NCBI GenBank assembly: GCA_009767595.1
Contig: VSDK01023782.1
Span: 132,383 to 196,382, forward strand
Direction: 5' to 3'
From: Symbiodinium kawagutii
Taxonomy: Eukaryota; Sar; Dinophyceae; Suessiales; Symbiodiniaceae
DNA length: 64,000 nt
The notes under the pieces were generated by a model. It saw only the letters and a program-made list of their open reading frames with translations, had not been told where the DNA came from and did not search any database. Positions 59,801 to 64,000 of this stretch are shown here, piece by piece. Position 1 is the first letter of the stretch. Each line of letters starts with the position of its first letter. A program made the translations under genes and the position numbers.

Positions 59801-60185
59801 GTCATCACCTTTCGTTGACAACCAGTGCTTGTGACCAAGTGCCTCGAAAAATCAACTAGCCACAGTATCTATAACCATTCGGATGATAGTTCATCTTCAT
59901 TCACTGTCGTTAAGCATCACTCATCACCACTAACCATGAGCAAGCATTCTCAACCATCATACACCACTCACGCGGGGTGGCGGCTGAGGAGGGATTGCTC
60001 TCGCTGAAGGGGAATGAACCATCATACACCACCATTCACCATCTTAAAGCATCACTATTAACCACCATTTACCGCCATCTACCATCGATCAACCACTTCT
60101 CGGTTCATACTGCCGGTGCTTAGCCACGAAACTCCACAGTTGGCACCGCACCTGTGCGATGTTCTCATGCTCCAGCAGCTTCAAC
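41758..60185 (-). CDS. Multi-exon protein kinase gene (span of 11 chained exons)
   Basis: Eleven exons on the minus strand join in matching phase into most of a eukaryotic protein kinase domain. Order: helix C/beta4 (KLLEHENI), hinge (YYMVGEPYHGGD), helix E (WWRSIFRQ..ALEFMHEQ), catalytic loop (MMHCDIK+EPN), DFG (VVVIDFG), activation segment end (PGYMPPE), helix F (DVFCLGV), and a C-lobe stretch (GIFVEGCRTIED). HCD replaces the usual HRD, while the catalytic Asp, Lys and Asn, the DFG Asp and the PPE Glu are all present, so an active Ser/Thr-type kinase is expected. The style recalls a large dinoflagellate kinase family as I remember it. The glycine-rich loop, beta3 Lys and the C-terminal end were not located. 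Introns of about 0.8-3.2 kb are filled with repeats and a few ORFs. Exon order and phase agreement make the call strong; single exon ends are less certain. Confidence 0.85.
41936..42036. mobile_element. MITE-like element family 1, complete copy
   Basis: Left end GGCGGTTTCTCAAAAATTGG, right end ACCATTTCGAGAAACCACC, 101 bp, with ATTT on both flanks. Confidence 0.85.
42700..42763 (-). CDS. Protein kinase exon K10: after helix F
   Basis: Twenty-one codons plus one base, starting VLLDKSPPTGPRTTTT, between acceptor GCTGTTGCAG and a strong donor TTGG|GTGAGC. Third positions are mostly G or C. It continues helix F (FIQ+VLLDKSPPTG) and leads in phase into K11. Confidence 0.7.
42901..43020 (-). CDS. 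Terminal exon candidate inside kinase intron
   Basis: After a pyrimidine-rich acceptor (TTACCTCCGCCAG), DASPPIATHGPMVSAGESNT.. to ..MNLTNF and TAA (39 codons). Lower G/C endings than kinase exons. On the plus strand the same GGAG|GTAACA could be a donor for a frame ..YRRRSILAE. Lies between K9 and K10 and does not fit the kinase. Confidence 0.35.
   Translation of the reverse strand, partial: DASPPIATHGPMVSAGESNTFTNPIVAGTMQRSMNLTNF
43569..43684. mobile_element. MITE-like element family 3
   Basis: Ends TGGCTATGGGGTCAATATT and TTTTGACCCACAGCCA; 116 bp, opposite orientation to the 41.3 kb copy. Confidence 0.75.
44062..44113 (+). CDS. Small plus-strand exon candidate
   Basis: NLTCYVPFRSLLAQHFQ between acceptor TGACTTTCAG and donor CAG|GTTGAT, over 80% of codons ending in G or C. 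The minus strand offers an alternative (LEVLRQQRSERDVAGQ) with a weaker bias. It lies within the kinase gene intron, opposite strand. Confidence 0.35.
44174..44208 (-). CDS. Protein kinase exon K9: helix F (DVFCLGVTFIQ)
   Basis: Two lead bases plus 11 codons. With the last base of K8 they make GDVFCLGVTFIQ, kinase subdomain IX with its invariant Asp. The acceptor is GTGCCAG; the phase-matching donor is CAG|GCCGGG, again GC. At 35 bases it is one of the smallest exons here. Confidence 0.65.
44995..45402 (+). CDS. ORF with CxCxxC motif inside kinase intron
   Basis: Open for 135 codons on the plus strand; the first third overlaps a TCTA-rich microsatellite and is suspect. From about residue 40 it is protein-like, with GKPCQCETCKTLHQPHFM (possible metal-binding Cys cluster) and a hydrophobic stretch GYLFCWFALTC. 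AT-rich codons, no clear splice sites. May be a nested or retro-copied gene, or chance. Confidence 0.3.
   Translation: MCIHVYIILNVDEGESIYQSIHLSINRSIQLQIIQICGRVMPLMVNPSLNWGKHLVNAKKGAFQHAMDTGKPCQCETCKTLHQPHFMVKCKLFAVNMGYLFCWFALTCIDRSAQGIWFCNHQSLINHGLTRNNHA
45403..47426. other. Kinase intron (K8-K9) repeats
   Basis: Holds CCATTATCAACC words, the ~147-bp repeat and CTATTTGATTAGGGC words (46740-47100). No exon seen. Confidence 0.6.
46013..46460. repeat. Tandem ~147-bp repeat with ACACCAAAAACACC hairpins
   Basis: Three to four copies of a unit GGGGTTTTGGGGCCCCTCCC..ATAATTGACACCAAAAACACC..GAATTCTTTGGTGTTTTTGG. The inner words TTTGGTGTTTTTGGTG and ACACCAAAAACACC are complements, so each unit can fold. 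Confidence 0.85.
47427..47479 (-). CDS. Protein kinase exon K8: activation segment end (GC donor)
   Basis: After one lead base it reads PGYMPPETIKQRKWFPR, the P+1 loop and APE-like motif (here PPE). Family members usually have GTPGY; here the two residues before PGY come from the splice (HR) or, with an earlier start at 47490, SPR. To reach DVFCLGV in frame the intron must start GAG|GCGCAG, a GC donor. Confidence 0.75.
48314..48434. mobile_element. MITE-like element family 3
   Basis: Ends TGGCTATGAATCAAAATTT and GAACTGACCCACAGCCA; abuts the donor of exon 48437-48564. Confidence 0.7.
48437..48564 (-). CDS. Exon inside kinase intron, abutting a TIR element
   Basis: Two lead bases then 42 codons DKRMLFVEMTCASRHGVLHH.. 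to ..QFPSCKE, with acceptor GTCGTGCAG and donor GAG|GTGGCT. The donor lies within 3 bp of the end of a TIR element (48314-48434). Phase does not fit insertion between K7 and K8, so it is a separate gene, a captured fragment, or an alternative exon. Confidence 0.45.
49177..49265. repeat. Perfect 23-bp inverted repeat
   Basis: Arms CTACCATCACTACTGGAATG+ATC (49177-49199) and its exact complement (49243-49265) around a 43-base loop. The loop itself carries a near-complement of the sequence left of the first arm. Confidence 0.9.
49986..50056 (-). CDS. Protein kinase exon K7: DFG motif
   Basis: Reads VVVIDFGVCRAMVTAS.. for 23 codons plus two bases. IDFG is the magnesium-binding motif. The acceptor is pyrimidine-rich (cgccgctggcag) and the donor is CACAG|GTGGGC. 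The phase fits K8. The open frame also extends upstream for about 35 codons with G/C-ending codons, so a longer exon start is possible. An alternative shorter end after ATG at 50021 would pair with an earlier K8 start (47490). Confidence 0.8.
50155..50243. mobile_element. MITE-like element family 1, left-truncated copy
   Basis: Keeps the centre (CCCCAAAAATAGCTGGTTTA) and right end GGCTTGAGAAACCACC; left inverted repeat missing. About 100 bp upstream of kinase exon K7. Confidence 0.7.
50381..50486. mobile_element. MITE-like element family 2
   Basis: Ends CTGGTTGGTG and ACAACCACCAACCAG; inside CATGAAACGTATGCGCAAG and GGGAAAATAAAAAATAATC. Confidence 0.7.
50979..51023 (-). CDS. Protein kinase exon K6: catalytic loop second half
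   Basis: Fifteen codons, EPNIMIKSSDFRKPE, phase 0-0, between acceptor TCACCGCCAG and donor GAG|GTGAAG. Joined to K5 and K7 it gives DIK+EPNIMIK...KPE+VVVIDFG, the unbroken stretch from catalytic loop to DFG with the Asn restored. It sits in a longer open frame (50928-51155), but only this part fits the family. Confidence 0.75.
51487..51864 (+). CDS. Unsupported but long ORF inside kinase intron
   Basis: A 125-codon open frame, ..SISVDGPVIVDSTPVKNDHP.. to ..HHLLALHPKP. Longer than most chance ORFs here and of balanced composition, but codon bias is not G/C-ended and no splice sites are evident. Overlaps no kinase exon. Confidence 0.25.
   Translation: MFHIDSSSCRLVWVFKHQGRGTGIGPTVISHAWLLHPYLTNTSALKRIDPSISVDGPVIVDSTPVKNDHPWISMDHKVILSLTRAGRPQVHKALVKLGDSGVPSSKGWKVCRCHRHHLLALHPKP
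52498..52545 (-). CDS. Protein kinase exon K5: catalytic loop first half (GA donor)
   Basis: Sixteen codons, ALEFMHEQSMMHCDIK, phase 0-0. MMHCDIK is the catalytic loop; the Asp is the proton-transfer base and the Lys binds the gamma phosphate. Reading on past the Lys gives DETKRCET, which lacks the magnesium-binding Asn. The missing EPN is found at the start of K6, so the intron must begin AAG|GACGAA, that is with GA rather than GT. The acceptor is TTTCGGCAAG. Confidence 0.8.
53411..53446 (-). CDS. Protein kinase exon K4: helix E start (DWWRSIFRQCAE)
   Basis: A 36-base, phase 0-0 micro-exon between acceptor GTGGCGCAG and donor GAG|GTTTCT. DWWRSIFRQCAE joins to ALEFMHEQ of the next exon, giving the long helix E that precedes the kinase catalytic loop. 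By itself it would be invisible to length-based gene finders; the neighbours make it convincing. Confidence 0.7.
53447..55314. other. Kinase intron (K3-K4), no firm exon
   Basis: ATGATGGTTG words near K4, then AT-rich DNA with short ORFs (54542-54745 plus, 54972-55373 plus) that lack splice support. Confidence 0.5.
55315..55389 (-). CDS. Exon inside kinase intron (GQGRVLSDFQAGTGRP)
   Basis: Twenty-five codons, phase 0-0: GQGRVLSDFQAGTGRPTKGI..YWGP, acceptor GAGCTCATTCAG, donor CCC|GTGAGA. Lies between K3 and K4, which already join in phase; whether it is an alternative cassette or another gene is open. The GxGxV look of the start is not convincing as a kinase glycine loop. Confidence 0.45.
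55683..56252 (-). CDS. Long ORF of unrecognised function inside kinase intron
   Basis: One hundred eighty-nine codons ending at TAG: LSEAGADPVRDVSRRSAYDM.. through ..KGQEVKQVPQLGQSEAEVPQ.. to ..HFYDRLRSIEPLS. No ATG at the start of the open frame, so it probably begins at an acceptor. Contains a hydrophobic stretch (GALCFLSLVNACF) and a Gln/Pro/Ala-rich middle. A good GT donor (CAG|GTGACC, 55845) and acceptor (TTCTCAG, 55776) lie in frame, so a 65-base intron may be removed. Function unknown; retroelement or nested gene possible. Confidence 0.5.
   Translation of the reverse strand: MSEAGADPVRDVSRRSAYDMQAFVHRMHQQPIMWKLSPVGALCFLSLVNACFGRMERVVECPTAGYFPLLIMKAQLRVALKGQEVKQVPQLGQSEAEVPQAFDQAATVGNTQGIAPLAPRMAPGLGALPGATQGLQVTLLSGGRSTQTNRIRHLLRSTVNLLRTCNDELPLLPCLEHFYDRLRSIEPLS
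56502..56592 (-). CDS. Protein kinase exon K3: hinge and helix D
   Basis: After one lead base it reads FYYMVGEPYHGGDF.. and ends ..QQVPMTE (30 codons). YYMVGEPYHGGD is the beta5-hinge-helix D region. Almost every codon ends in G or C. The acceptor is pyrimidine-rich (cccctggtcgcccag). The donor that keeps phase 0 with K4 is GA (GAG|GACACG); a GT donor nine bases on (GAC|GTTCCG) is the alternative and would add three residues. The open frame extends upstream of the acceptor to another possible AG at 56630. A TIR element (56673-56790) lies 81 bp upstream. Confidence 0.75.
56673..56790. mobile_element. MITE-like element family 3
   Basis: Ends TGGCAATGGGTCAAGCAG and TTTTGACCCACAGCCA; 118 bp, 81 bp upstream of kinase exon K3. 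Confidence 0.7.
56791..57735. other. Degenerate TGATGG block, no firm gene
   Basis: GGTTAATGATGG words to about 57180, then a stretch with a 99-codon minus ORF (57183-57482) that is protein-like in part but unsupported. Confidence 0.5.
57736..58291 (-). CDS. Predicted secreted protein, two frames
   Basis: ATG at 58289-58291 opens MMSLKTVFVLLVLMSALIPSKA, a clear signal peptide, then ..QFQTLPAGIPISTAAGVARD.. to about ..AGGATHEQQ. Downstream coding quality moves to a frame one base later: ..CAVGIPMQITDDGGLLSDRG.. to ..FGITSNPSCTSK and TAG at 57736. The change happens near 58020-58040. Either a one-base indel or a small intron links them. No other introns are seen over 550 bp, unlike neighbours, which fits a processed retro-copy. 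Family not recognised. Confidence 0.5.
58581..58606 (-). CDS. Protein kinase exon K2: beta4 (VIELFYDS)
   Basis: Acceptor CCAGCCAG is followed by VIELFYDS, which continues K1 (HENIAQ+VIELFYD), as in kinase strand beta4. The open frame runs on past the proposed end to a good GT donor (GTG|GTGAGA, 58529). However, joining to K3 in phase needs an end at a GC donor (CCA|GCGCGG). If the longer version is used, about 25 extra residues are inserted before K3 and the phase no longer fits. Start is well supported, end is tentative. Confidence 0.5.
59445..59561 (+). CDS. Plus-strand exon between kinase exons
   Basis: Two lead bases, 38 codons LEMNNNTRHPSETPGVIRTP..VGWTNP and one base, acceptor TATCCAACAG, donor CCCAG|GTGTAG. 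Basic and Thr/Pro-rich. A TIR element (59613-59724) lies 52 bp downstream of the donor. Confidence 0.4.
59613..59724. mobile_element. MITE-like element family 2
   Basis: Ends TTGGTTGGTGGTGCTC and GAAACCACCAACCAG; inside CATGAAAAATATGCGCAAG, shared with the 50.4 kb copy. Confidence 0.7.
60152..60185 (-). CDS. Protein kinase exon K1: helix C to beta4
   Basis: Reads LKLLEHENIAQ after one lead base, the classic kinase pattern (..L..L.HENI..) at the end of helix C and start of beta4. The acceptor is a pyrimidine-rich tract ending GCCAG; the donor is CAG|GTGCGG. Nearly all codons end in G or C. It ends in phase 0, matching K2. A terminal-inverted-repeat element (60250-60330) lies just upstream of the acceptor. 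Confidence 0.65.
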
Positions 60186-60249
60186 CTGGCAGAAAGCGGA
60201 GAAAGGGAAGGGGTTTGGGAAAGGTTCGATGATGGGTAACTAGCTACAA

Positions 60250-60330
60250 CTGGTTGGTGGTTGAACCACCCCTATGAAAATCATTAGTCAACCAACCAAT
60301 TCTTTATGATAACTAGGGAAACAAAAAATG
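60250..60330. mobile_element. MITE-like element family 2, right-truncated
   Basis: Left end CTGGTTGGTGGTTGAACC and inner CCTATGAAAATCATTAGTC are kept; right end lost. Starts about 65 bp upstream of the kinase K1 acceptor. Confidence 0.6.
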
Positions 60331-60449
60331 TTCCCCCCAACCCGGACGTTCGCCCACACCCATAAAGCGGCACTGCAGTGAAGGATGCTGTGCAAAGTCC
60401 AGATGGCTTAGAGAAGTTGCAAAACCACTGGCAATACGCAGTGATTTGT

Positions 60450-60545
60450 GGTTTAGGACTTTAGGATTTAAGTTTTTAGGGTTTAGGGCTTTAGGGTTTC
60501 GGGTTTTAGGGTTTTAGGGTTTAGGGTTTTAGGGTTTATGATTTA
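60450..60545. repeat. TTTAGGG telomere-type array, second copy
   Basis: Degenerate TTTAGGG units between the same flanks as at 28.1 kb (left ATACGCAGTGATTT, right CAAAAACAACG..TTGCGCAGG). Confidence 0.9.
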
Positions 60546-61363
60546 GGTTTATTATCTTAAAACTCAAAAACAACGACCTTGCGCAGGAATTTGAACGTAG
60601 GGAAATCCTCCAAGTCAAGCGCGGGCAAACGTCAGGGTTCGCGCGAAAATGTTTAAAACCACCAGCCAATTACGATGATTAATTGCTAAAGGATAAGTAC
60701 TGAATCATTGAACGGCTAATTACCATGGTTAATGGCTAGCTGCTAATTAGTACTAGTTACAATGGTTAATGGCTAGCTGCAAAGTAGTACTAGTTGCAAT
60801 GGTCAAGGGCTAGCTGCTAAATCATGATTTGTTACTAATGTACATGCAAACCACGAAATGAGGGTTAATCAATCACTATTGTAAAGGCTAACTACTACAT
60901 CATAGGTAACCAATAAATAATGGTAAATGTTAGTGTCTACATAAAATTTGATTAATTCATGATTAATAACCAGAAACAATTTCAAACATTCATACTTCAG
61001 TATCAACGGTGAATATCCACAAGTATTGGCTGACTGATGGTTAACTGATGATTGATGAATTGGTTGAATTAATGGTAAAGTTGTGATGGTCGACTGGCTA
61101 CTCACAGCGACAGTTTCAGGCACTAATTACTACTATTGACGGTGCATAGCAATGGCTAATAATGGCTTGAATGGTCAAAACGTTGCGGGCTACCTGAGTC
61201 AATATCACTCTCTTGGACGTTATGGTAAAATTCAAAATCACACTCATCAACCGCTGGCTACTTATGACTTCTTGTTTCCAAGGGTATGGTCACTGGCTCG
61301 TTCCAGCCACTGCTCAGCTGTTGTTTAGGTGGTTAAGGATCGCTAACGATGATATGGTGGGAC
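60546..61363. other. Degenerate TAATGGCTAGCTG words
   Basis: Local repeat GGTTAATGGCTAGCTGC at 60720-60820, then AT-rich DNA. No gene seen. Confidence 0.6.
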
Positions 61364-61430
61364 TGTAAGCTGCCCTCGAAGCTCTGCTCAGTGAGGATCT
61401 GTTCCCATGAGAATTCGGTACGTTCCAATC
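61364..61430 (-). CDS. Exon of a helical protein gene
   Basis: Two lead bases then LERTEFSWEQILTEQSFEGS.. after acceptor CTGTTGGTAG; donor TTACA|GTCCCA or a GC site a few bases earlier. Charged helix. Lies between the kinase K1 exon and the helical exons at 62.2-62.9 kb; it may belong to either. Confidence 0.5.
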
Positions 61431-61738
61431 CTACCAACAGGTTGGCCGCATTGGATAATAATCACAAGCTGCACAAGCTCTGTTTCAAGCTGCTAGGTCG
61501 TCTTCAAAACTTCGAGGTTCTGTTTCGTGTTACATTGTCATGTCCAAGTCGCGGTTCCAATTGGCATCCCATCTATGCTCTGCTACGCTGATGGTGCAAC
61601 CAACTTGCGCTAAGTCTGTCATGAATCGCCAGCATGGAGTGGTGTCCCCCAAAGAATTTGACCACTGGGGTAATTACCAGTGTAGGTACAACTGCAGCTA
61701 CGGTGAATTGATGGCTACGCAAATTACTACTACAACAT

Positions 61739-61819
61739 CAGTGAGCTGGTACCAGTTGACTACCAATCAAAATTTTGATGATTGACATTGATTGGTAACC
61801 AACTGGTACCAGCTCACTG
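61739..61819. repeat. 32-bp inverted repeat (30 of 32 matched)
   Basis: Arms 61739-61770 and 61788-61819, beginning CAGTGAGCTGGTACCAGTTG, around a 17-base spacer. Confidence 0.9.
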
Positions 61820-61855
61820 GCATCAGCGATTGGATGGTTGTCAATGTACTGATGA

Positions 61856-62083
61856 TTGTTCACATTGCTGGTTGCTGTATTCAAAGTATACATGCTCCAG
61901 ACTCTATCCGTGGCATTTGACGCAGCCAAGGCAGCGGTTCCCGCAGCACAGGAGAGCTTGGCGATCTCAGTGGCTTGTCGACTACATGCTCTGTGCGGGA
62001 ACAAGTCAAAGTCTGGTTTGCTCAGCCTTGTCTTTGAGGAGGTCTGGGTGGCATATGATTCCAAGTGGTCACTTTCAAGATGA
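61856..62083. CDS. Coding segment, strand uncertain
   Basis: Both strands are open with protein-like sequence. Plus: from ..MLQTLSVAFDAAKAAVPAAQ.. to ..YDSKWSLSR and TGA. Minus: ..TSSKTRLSKPDFDLFPHRAC.. and ..EIAKLSCAAGTAALAASNAT... The minus strand also has acceptors (CCACCCAG, GCCACTGAG), agrees with the strand of its neighbours and is slightly favoured. Confidence 0.4.
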
Positions 62084-62160
62084 AGTTGCGCTCTCTTTAA
62101 ATCTTGGCCGACTCACAGCAACATGCGTCGCCACCATGGATCCTCCACACCTGGCGCTAC

Positions 62161-62260
62161 CCAAGTGCCATGACACCCTCAAGCCAAGCTGGCAATGCCT
62201 CTCCGGGTGGTGCCTTGGCTCCCAGGATCCCCTCAGCCGCGGAGGTTAATGACCCAGCCC
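62161..62260 (-). CDS. Exon of a helical protein gene
   Basis: Two lead bases, 32 codons AGSLTSAAEGILGAKAPPGE..GVMAL and two bases; acceptor TTTTGTTGCTCTGAG (pyrimidine-rich), donor TTGG|GTAGCG. In phase with 62319-62412 across a 58-base intron. Confidence 0.55.
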
Positions 62261-62318
62261 CTCAGAGCAACAAAACGCTGCTGCATGTGCCTAGTCTTGT
62301 CTCTGATGAGCAAGCCAC

Positions 62319-62412
62319 CCTCGTCGAACCTGGATTCCATGGTCCTCAAGACCTCTCTCATTCCACTCACCTCATAGCACAGCTCTTCCAGCTTCTTGCC
62401 CAAGTGCAAGGC
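62319..62412 (-). CDS. Exon of a helical (coiled-coil-like) protein
   Basis: ALHLGKKLEELCYEVSGMRE.. to ..TMESRFDE, 31 codons plus one base, acceptor CAGCCTGCCGAG, donor GAGG|GTGGCT. Leu/Glu/Lys spacing suggests a coiled coil. A consensus GTGAGT lies inside (after ELCYE) and may be an alternative donor. Frame changes relative to the coding stretch upstream (62448-62537). Confidence 0.55.
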
Positions 62413-62447
62413 CTCGGCAGGCTGCTTCCTTGCGCTCCTTCTGGTAG

Positions 62448-62537
62448 CATGAAGTAAATTCGCATCAACTCTTTGGATGCGATTTTGCGGCTTGCCTGCA
62501 AACTCATTTGTCTGTATTCATCTTCGCTTGCCTTCAT
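62448..62537 (-). CDS. Coding stretch of the same helical gene
   Basis: MKASEDEYRQMSLQASRKIA.. to ..LMRIYFML in one frame, strongly protein-like and charged; start may be upstream of the Met. The link to 62319-62412 needs an intron whose donor I could not place, or a frameshift. Confidence 0.4.
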
Positions 62538-62829
62538 TTGATTGACTCTGATGAAGAATTGGAATCTTCACTGCCATTCTCTCAGCAAACGGCCAGCATT
62601 GACCAGCTTTTTGAAGGTCTATAATAAATCCAAGTAAATCCAATATCTACAGATAATTAATTGTTGGTATTGCTTCTGAATTACTATTATCCTCCCTAAG
62701 GTCTAGAAACCAATAATTCAACTGATTGATGCTGATGGATGGCTGCTATCCCCGAATATCAACCAGCGAACCACCGAACCCGGGGTAACATGGGCTACCA
62801 TGGGAGTAGCCCTACATGCCACGCACAAC

Positions 62830-62890
62830 CTCCGTCCCAGCGCACGTTTGGAACTCTTCTTGCAACTCTTCGATTCCCGAGATGCTCATC
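62830..62890 (-). CDS. Small exon (MSISGIEELQEEFQTCAGTE)
   Basis: One lead base and 20 codons, acceptor GCGCGCCAG after a T/G-rich tract, donor GAG|GTTGTG. Helical with Glu/Gln; likely upstream exon of the coiled-coil-like gene. A complete TIR element (62969-63067) begins 79 bp upstream of the acceptor. Confidence 0.5.
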
Positions 62891-62968
62891 CTGGCGCGCC
62901 CCGCACAAGGACGACCCCCAGGCACAGCAATTGGCATCAGATTCCTTGGTTGATGCACCATCCTAAAT

Positions 62969-63067
62969 GGTGGTTTCTCAAAATAGAGGGCCCCAAAAAT
63001 GGTTGGTTTATTATGATAAATGACTAAAATGGATGATTTGGGGGGTCCCCTATTTTGAGAAACCACC
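62969..63067. mobile_element. MITE-like element family 1, complete copy
   Basis: Terminal inverted repeats GGTGGTTTCTCAAAATAG and CTATTTTGAGAAACCACC, followed inward by GGGCCCC/GGGGTCCCC; 99 bp. Flanked by AAAT on both sides, a likely 4-bp target duplication. No coding capacity. Confidence 0.85.
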
Positions 63068-63297
63068 AAATGTAAACGGTCTAGTTTAATTTCACATCAA
63101 CAAACTGATGCTTTGAACTCTGCCCATATTAGCTTTATCAGCTCCAGTCCAAATGGGGTATTGTCAATAGCTTGTCATCTTATTTTGATCATTTTCCAAA
63201 TCACGCGCGCGTCATTGGAACCAATCTTCCAAGATTTGATCCCTCCCCGTTGCATAGAAAAAACTCACTTGGAAAAACCAGGATATATACATACATA

Positions 63298-63560
63298 TTT
63301 TTATTTATTTATTTATTTGTTTATTTATCTATTTATTTATTTGCTTAAATATCTATGATTTATTTATTTATTTATTTATTTTTTATTTGTTTATTTATCT
63401 ATTTATGAAATAAAATTAAACAAGTATCAAATAAAAAACAAATCAAAAAAAGTAGTTAAATACAAAAATGAGTAAATAAAAAATGAATCAATCAATCAAT
63501 CAAGAAATAAATATAAACAACAAATAAAAAAAATGAAAAATAAATAGATAAATCAATAAA
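63298..63560. repeat. (ATTT)n and (AAAT)n low-complexity tract
   Basis: ATTT units on the left turn into AAAT-like units on the right, a loose inverted arrangement. Confidence 0.9.
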
Positions 63561-63614
63561 TAAGCAATTCCCGTGAACGCATGAACGCAGTTTTCGGGGG
63601 GTCATGGTCCTCAC

Positions 63615-63735
63615 CCTGGGGAACCGCCAGGCCATGGTCCCATCCCATACCAAAAATCTTACGAAATCAAAATTTTGTGGGTTCCATCGTTGAAACATGG
63701 CACTTGCAGCCCTCAGTAGGAGGCATCTAAGCAAG
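63615..63735 (-). CDS. Exon of unrecognised gene
   Basis: One lead base, 40 codons LLRCLLLRAASAMFQRWNPQ.. to ..TMAWRFPR, acceptor GCCACTCGCAG, donor AGG|GTGAGG. Open frame also extends upstream (..NEWVHKQRVIDDCLACATRS), so the start may be further 5'. Followed by an ATTT-rich low-complexity region. Confidence 0.5.
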
Positions 63736-64000
63736 CTGCGAGTGGCACAAGCCAAACAATCATCAATAACCCTTTGCTTATGAACCCATTCATTCACTTG
63801 ACTTATCGTAAGCAACGTTGCTTCATGTACCTGTGGCTATGAACCATATTCATAGCTGGCAATGGCAACCAAATTACGATGACGATTGATTATTGGGCTA
63901 AAATAGTTGTTGGCCATGAAAAAGTAAGCAGGAATAACAGTTTCGGGTTGTATATGCCTATTCCATTATTGTTGACTATACTCGGTATGGTCATTAAACC

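Noticed and set aside
62104..62457. Plus-strand 117-codon ORF
   Set aside because: Minus-strand exons with splice sites and helical sequence explain the region better.
1..64000. tRNA, rRNA, promoter or terminator elements
   Set aside because: None recognised by eye; absence is not proven without a covariance-model scan.

Overview
This is nuclear DNA from a complex eukaryote, most likely a dinoflagellate. The genus cannot be fixed from sequence alone. Reasons: (1) coding sequence occurs as small exons, about 26-280 bases, rich in G or C at third codon positions, separated by long AT-rich introns full of degenerate repeats. (2) In the best-supported gene, reading frame and homology force several introns to start with GC or GA instead of GT, a known dinoflagellate habit. 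(3) Nearly all convincing exons lie on the minus strand, as in dinoflagellate one-way gene arrays. (4) TTTAGGG-type repeats are present. No bacterial features, CRISPR, rRNA or tRNA genes were seen.

Main genes. A protein kinase gene runs on the minus strand from about 60.19 kb down to 41.76 kb. Eleven exons can be chained in matching phase from helix C to the C-lobe, including the catalytic loop (MMHCDIK + EPN), DFG, PGYMPPE and DVF motifs. The first N-lobe exon(s) and the 3' end were not found. At 24.73-25.41 kb (minus) lie exons of an AlkB-like 2-oxoglutarate/Fe(II) dioxygenase with an HSD and a distal His. At 14.54-15.07 kb (minus) is an ORF resembling a tyrosine recombinase-like mobile-element protein. 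Many other minus-strand exons with good splice sites have products I do not recognise, notably at 15.1-23.5, 29.3-33.1, 35.1-39.2, 40.4-41.6 and 61.3-63.7 kb. A few plus-strand exons also occur (19.2, 27.7, 39.6, 40.1, 44.1 and 59.5 kb).

Repeats. The first 15 kb is dominated by tandem repeats: two arrays of a 38-bp unit (5.4-6.6 and 9.05-10.24 kb), two GC-rich minisatellites (8.05-8.24 and 8.73-8.89 kb), and a ~190-bp satellite (12.69-14.31 kb) broken by a 162-base assembly gap. Three families of ~100-120 bp elements with terminal inverted repeats are scattered through the window, mostly within ~120 bp of predicted exon ends. Two copies of a dispersed repeat carry internal TTTAGGG arrays. Much of the remaining DNA is a degenerate drift of ATGGTTGATG-like words and their complement in alternating blocks.

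Limits: all gene calls are by eye, exon ends are predictions, and no database search was possible. ORFs made of His, Met, Asp or Ile runs, or lying in tandem arrays, were treated as repeat artefacts.
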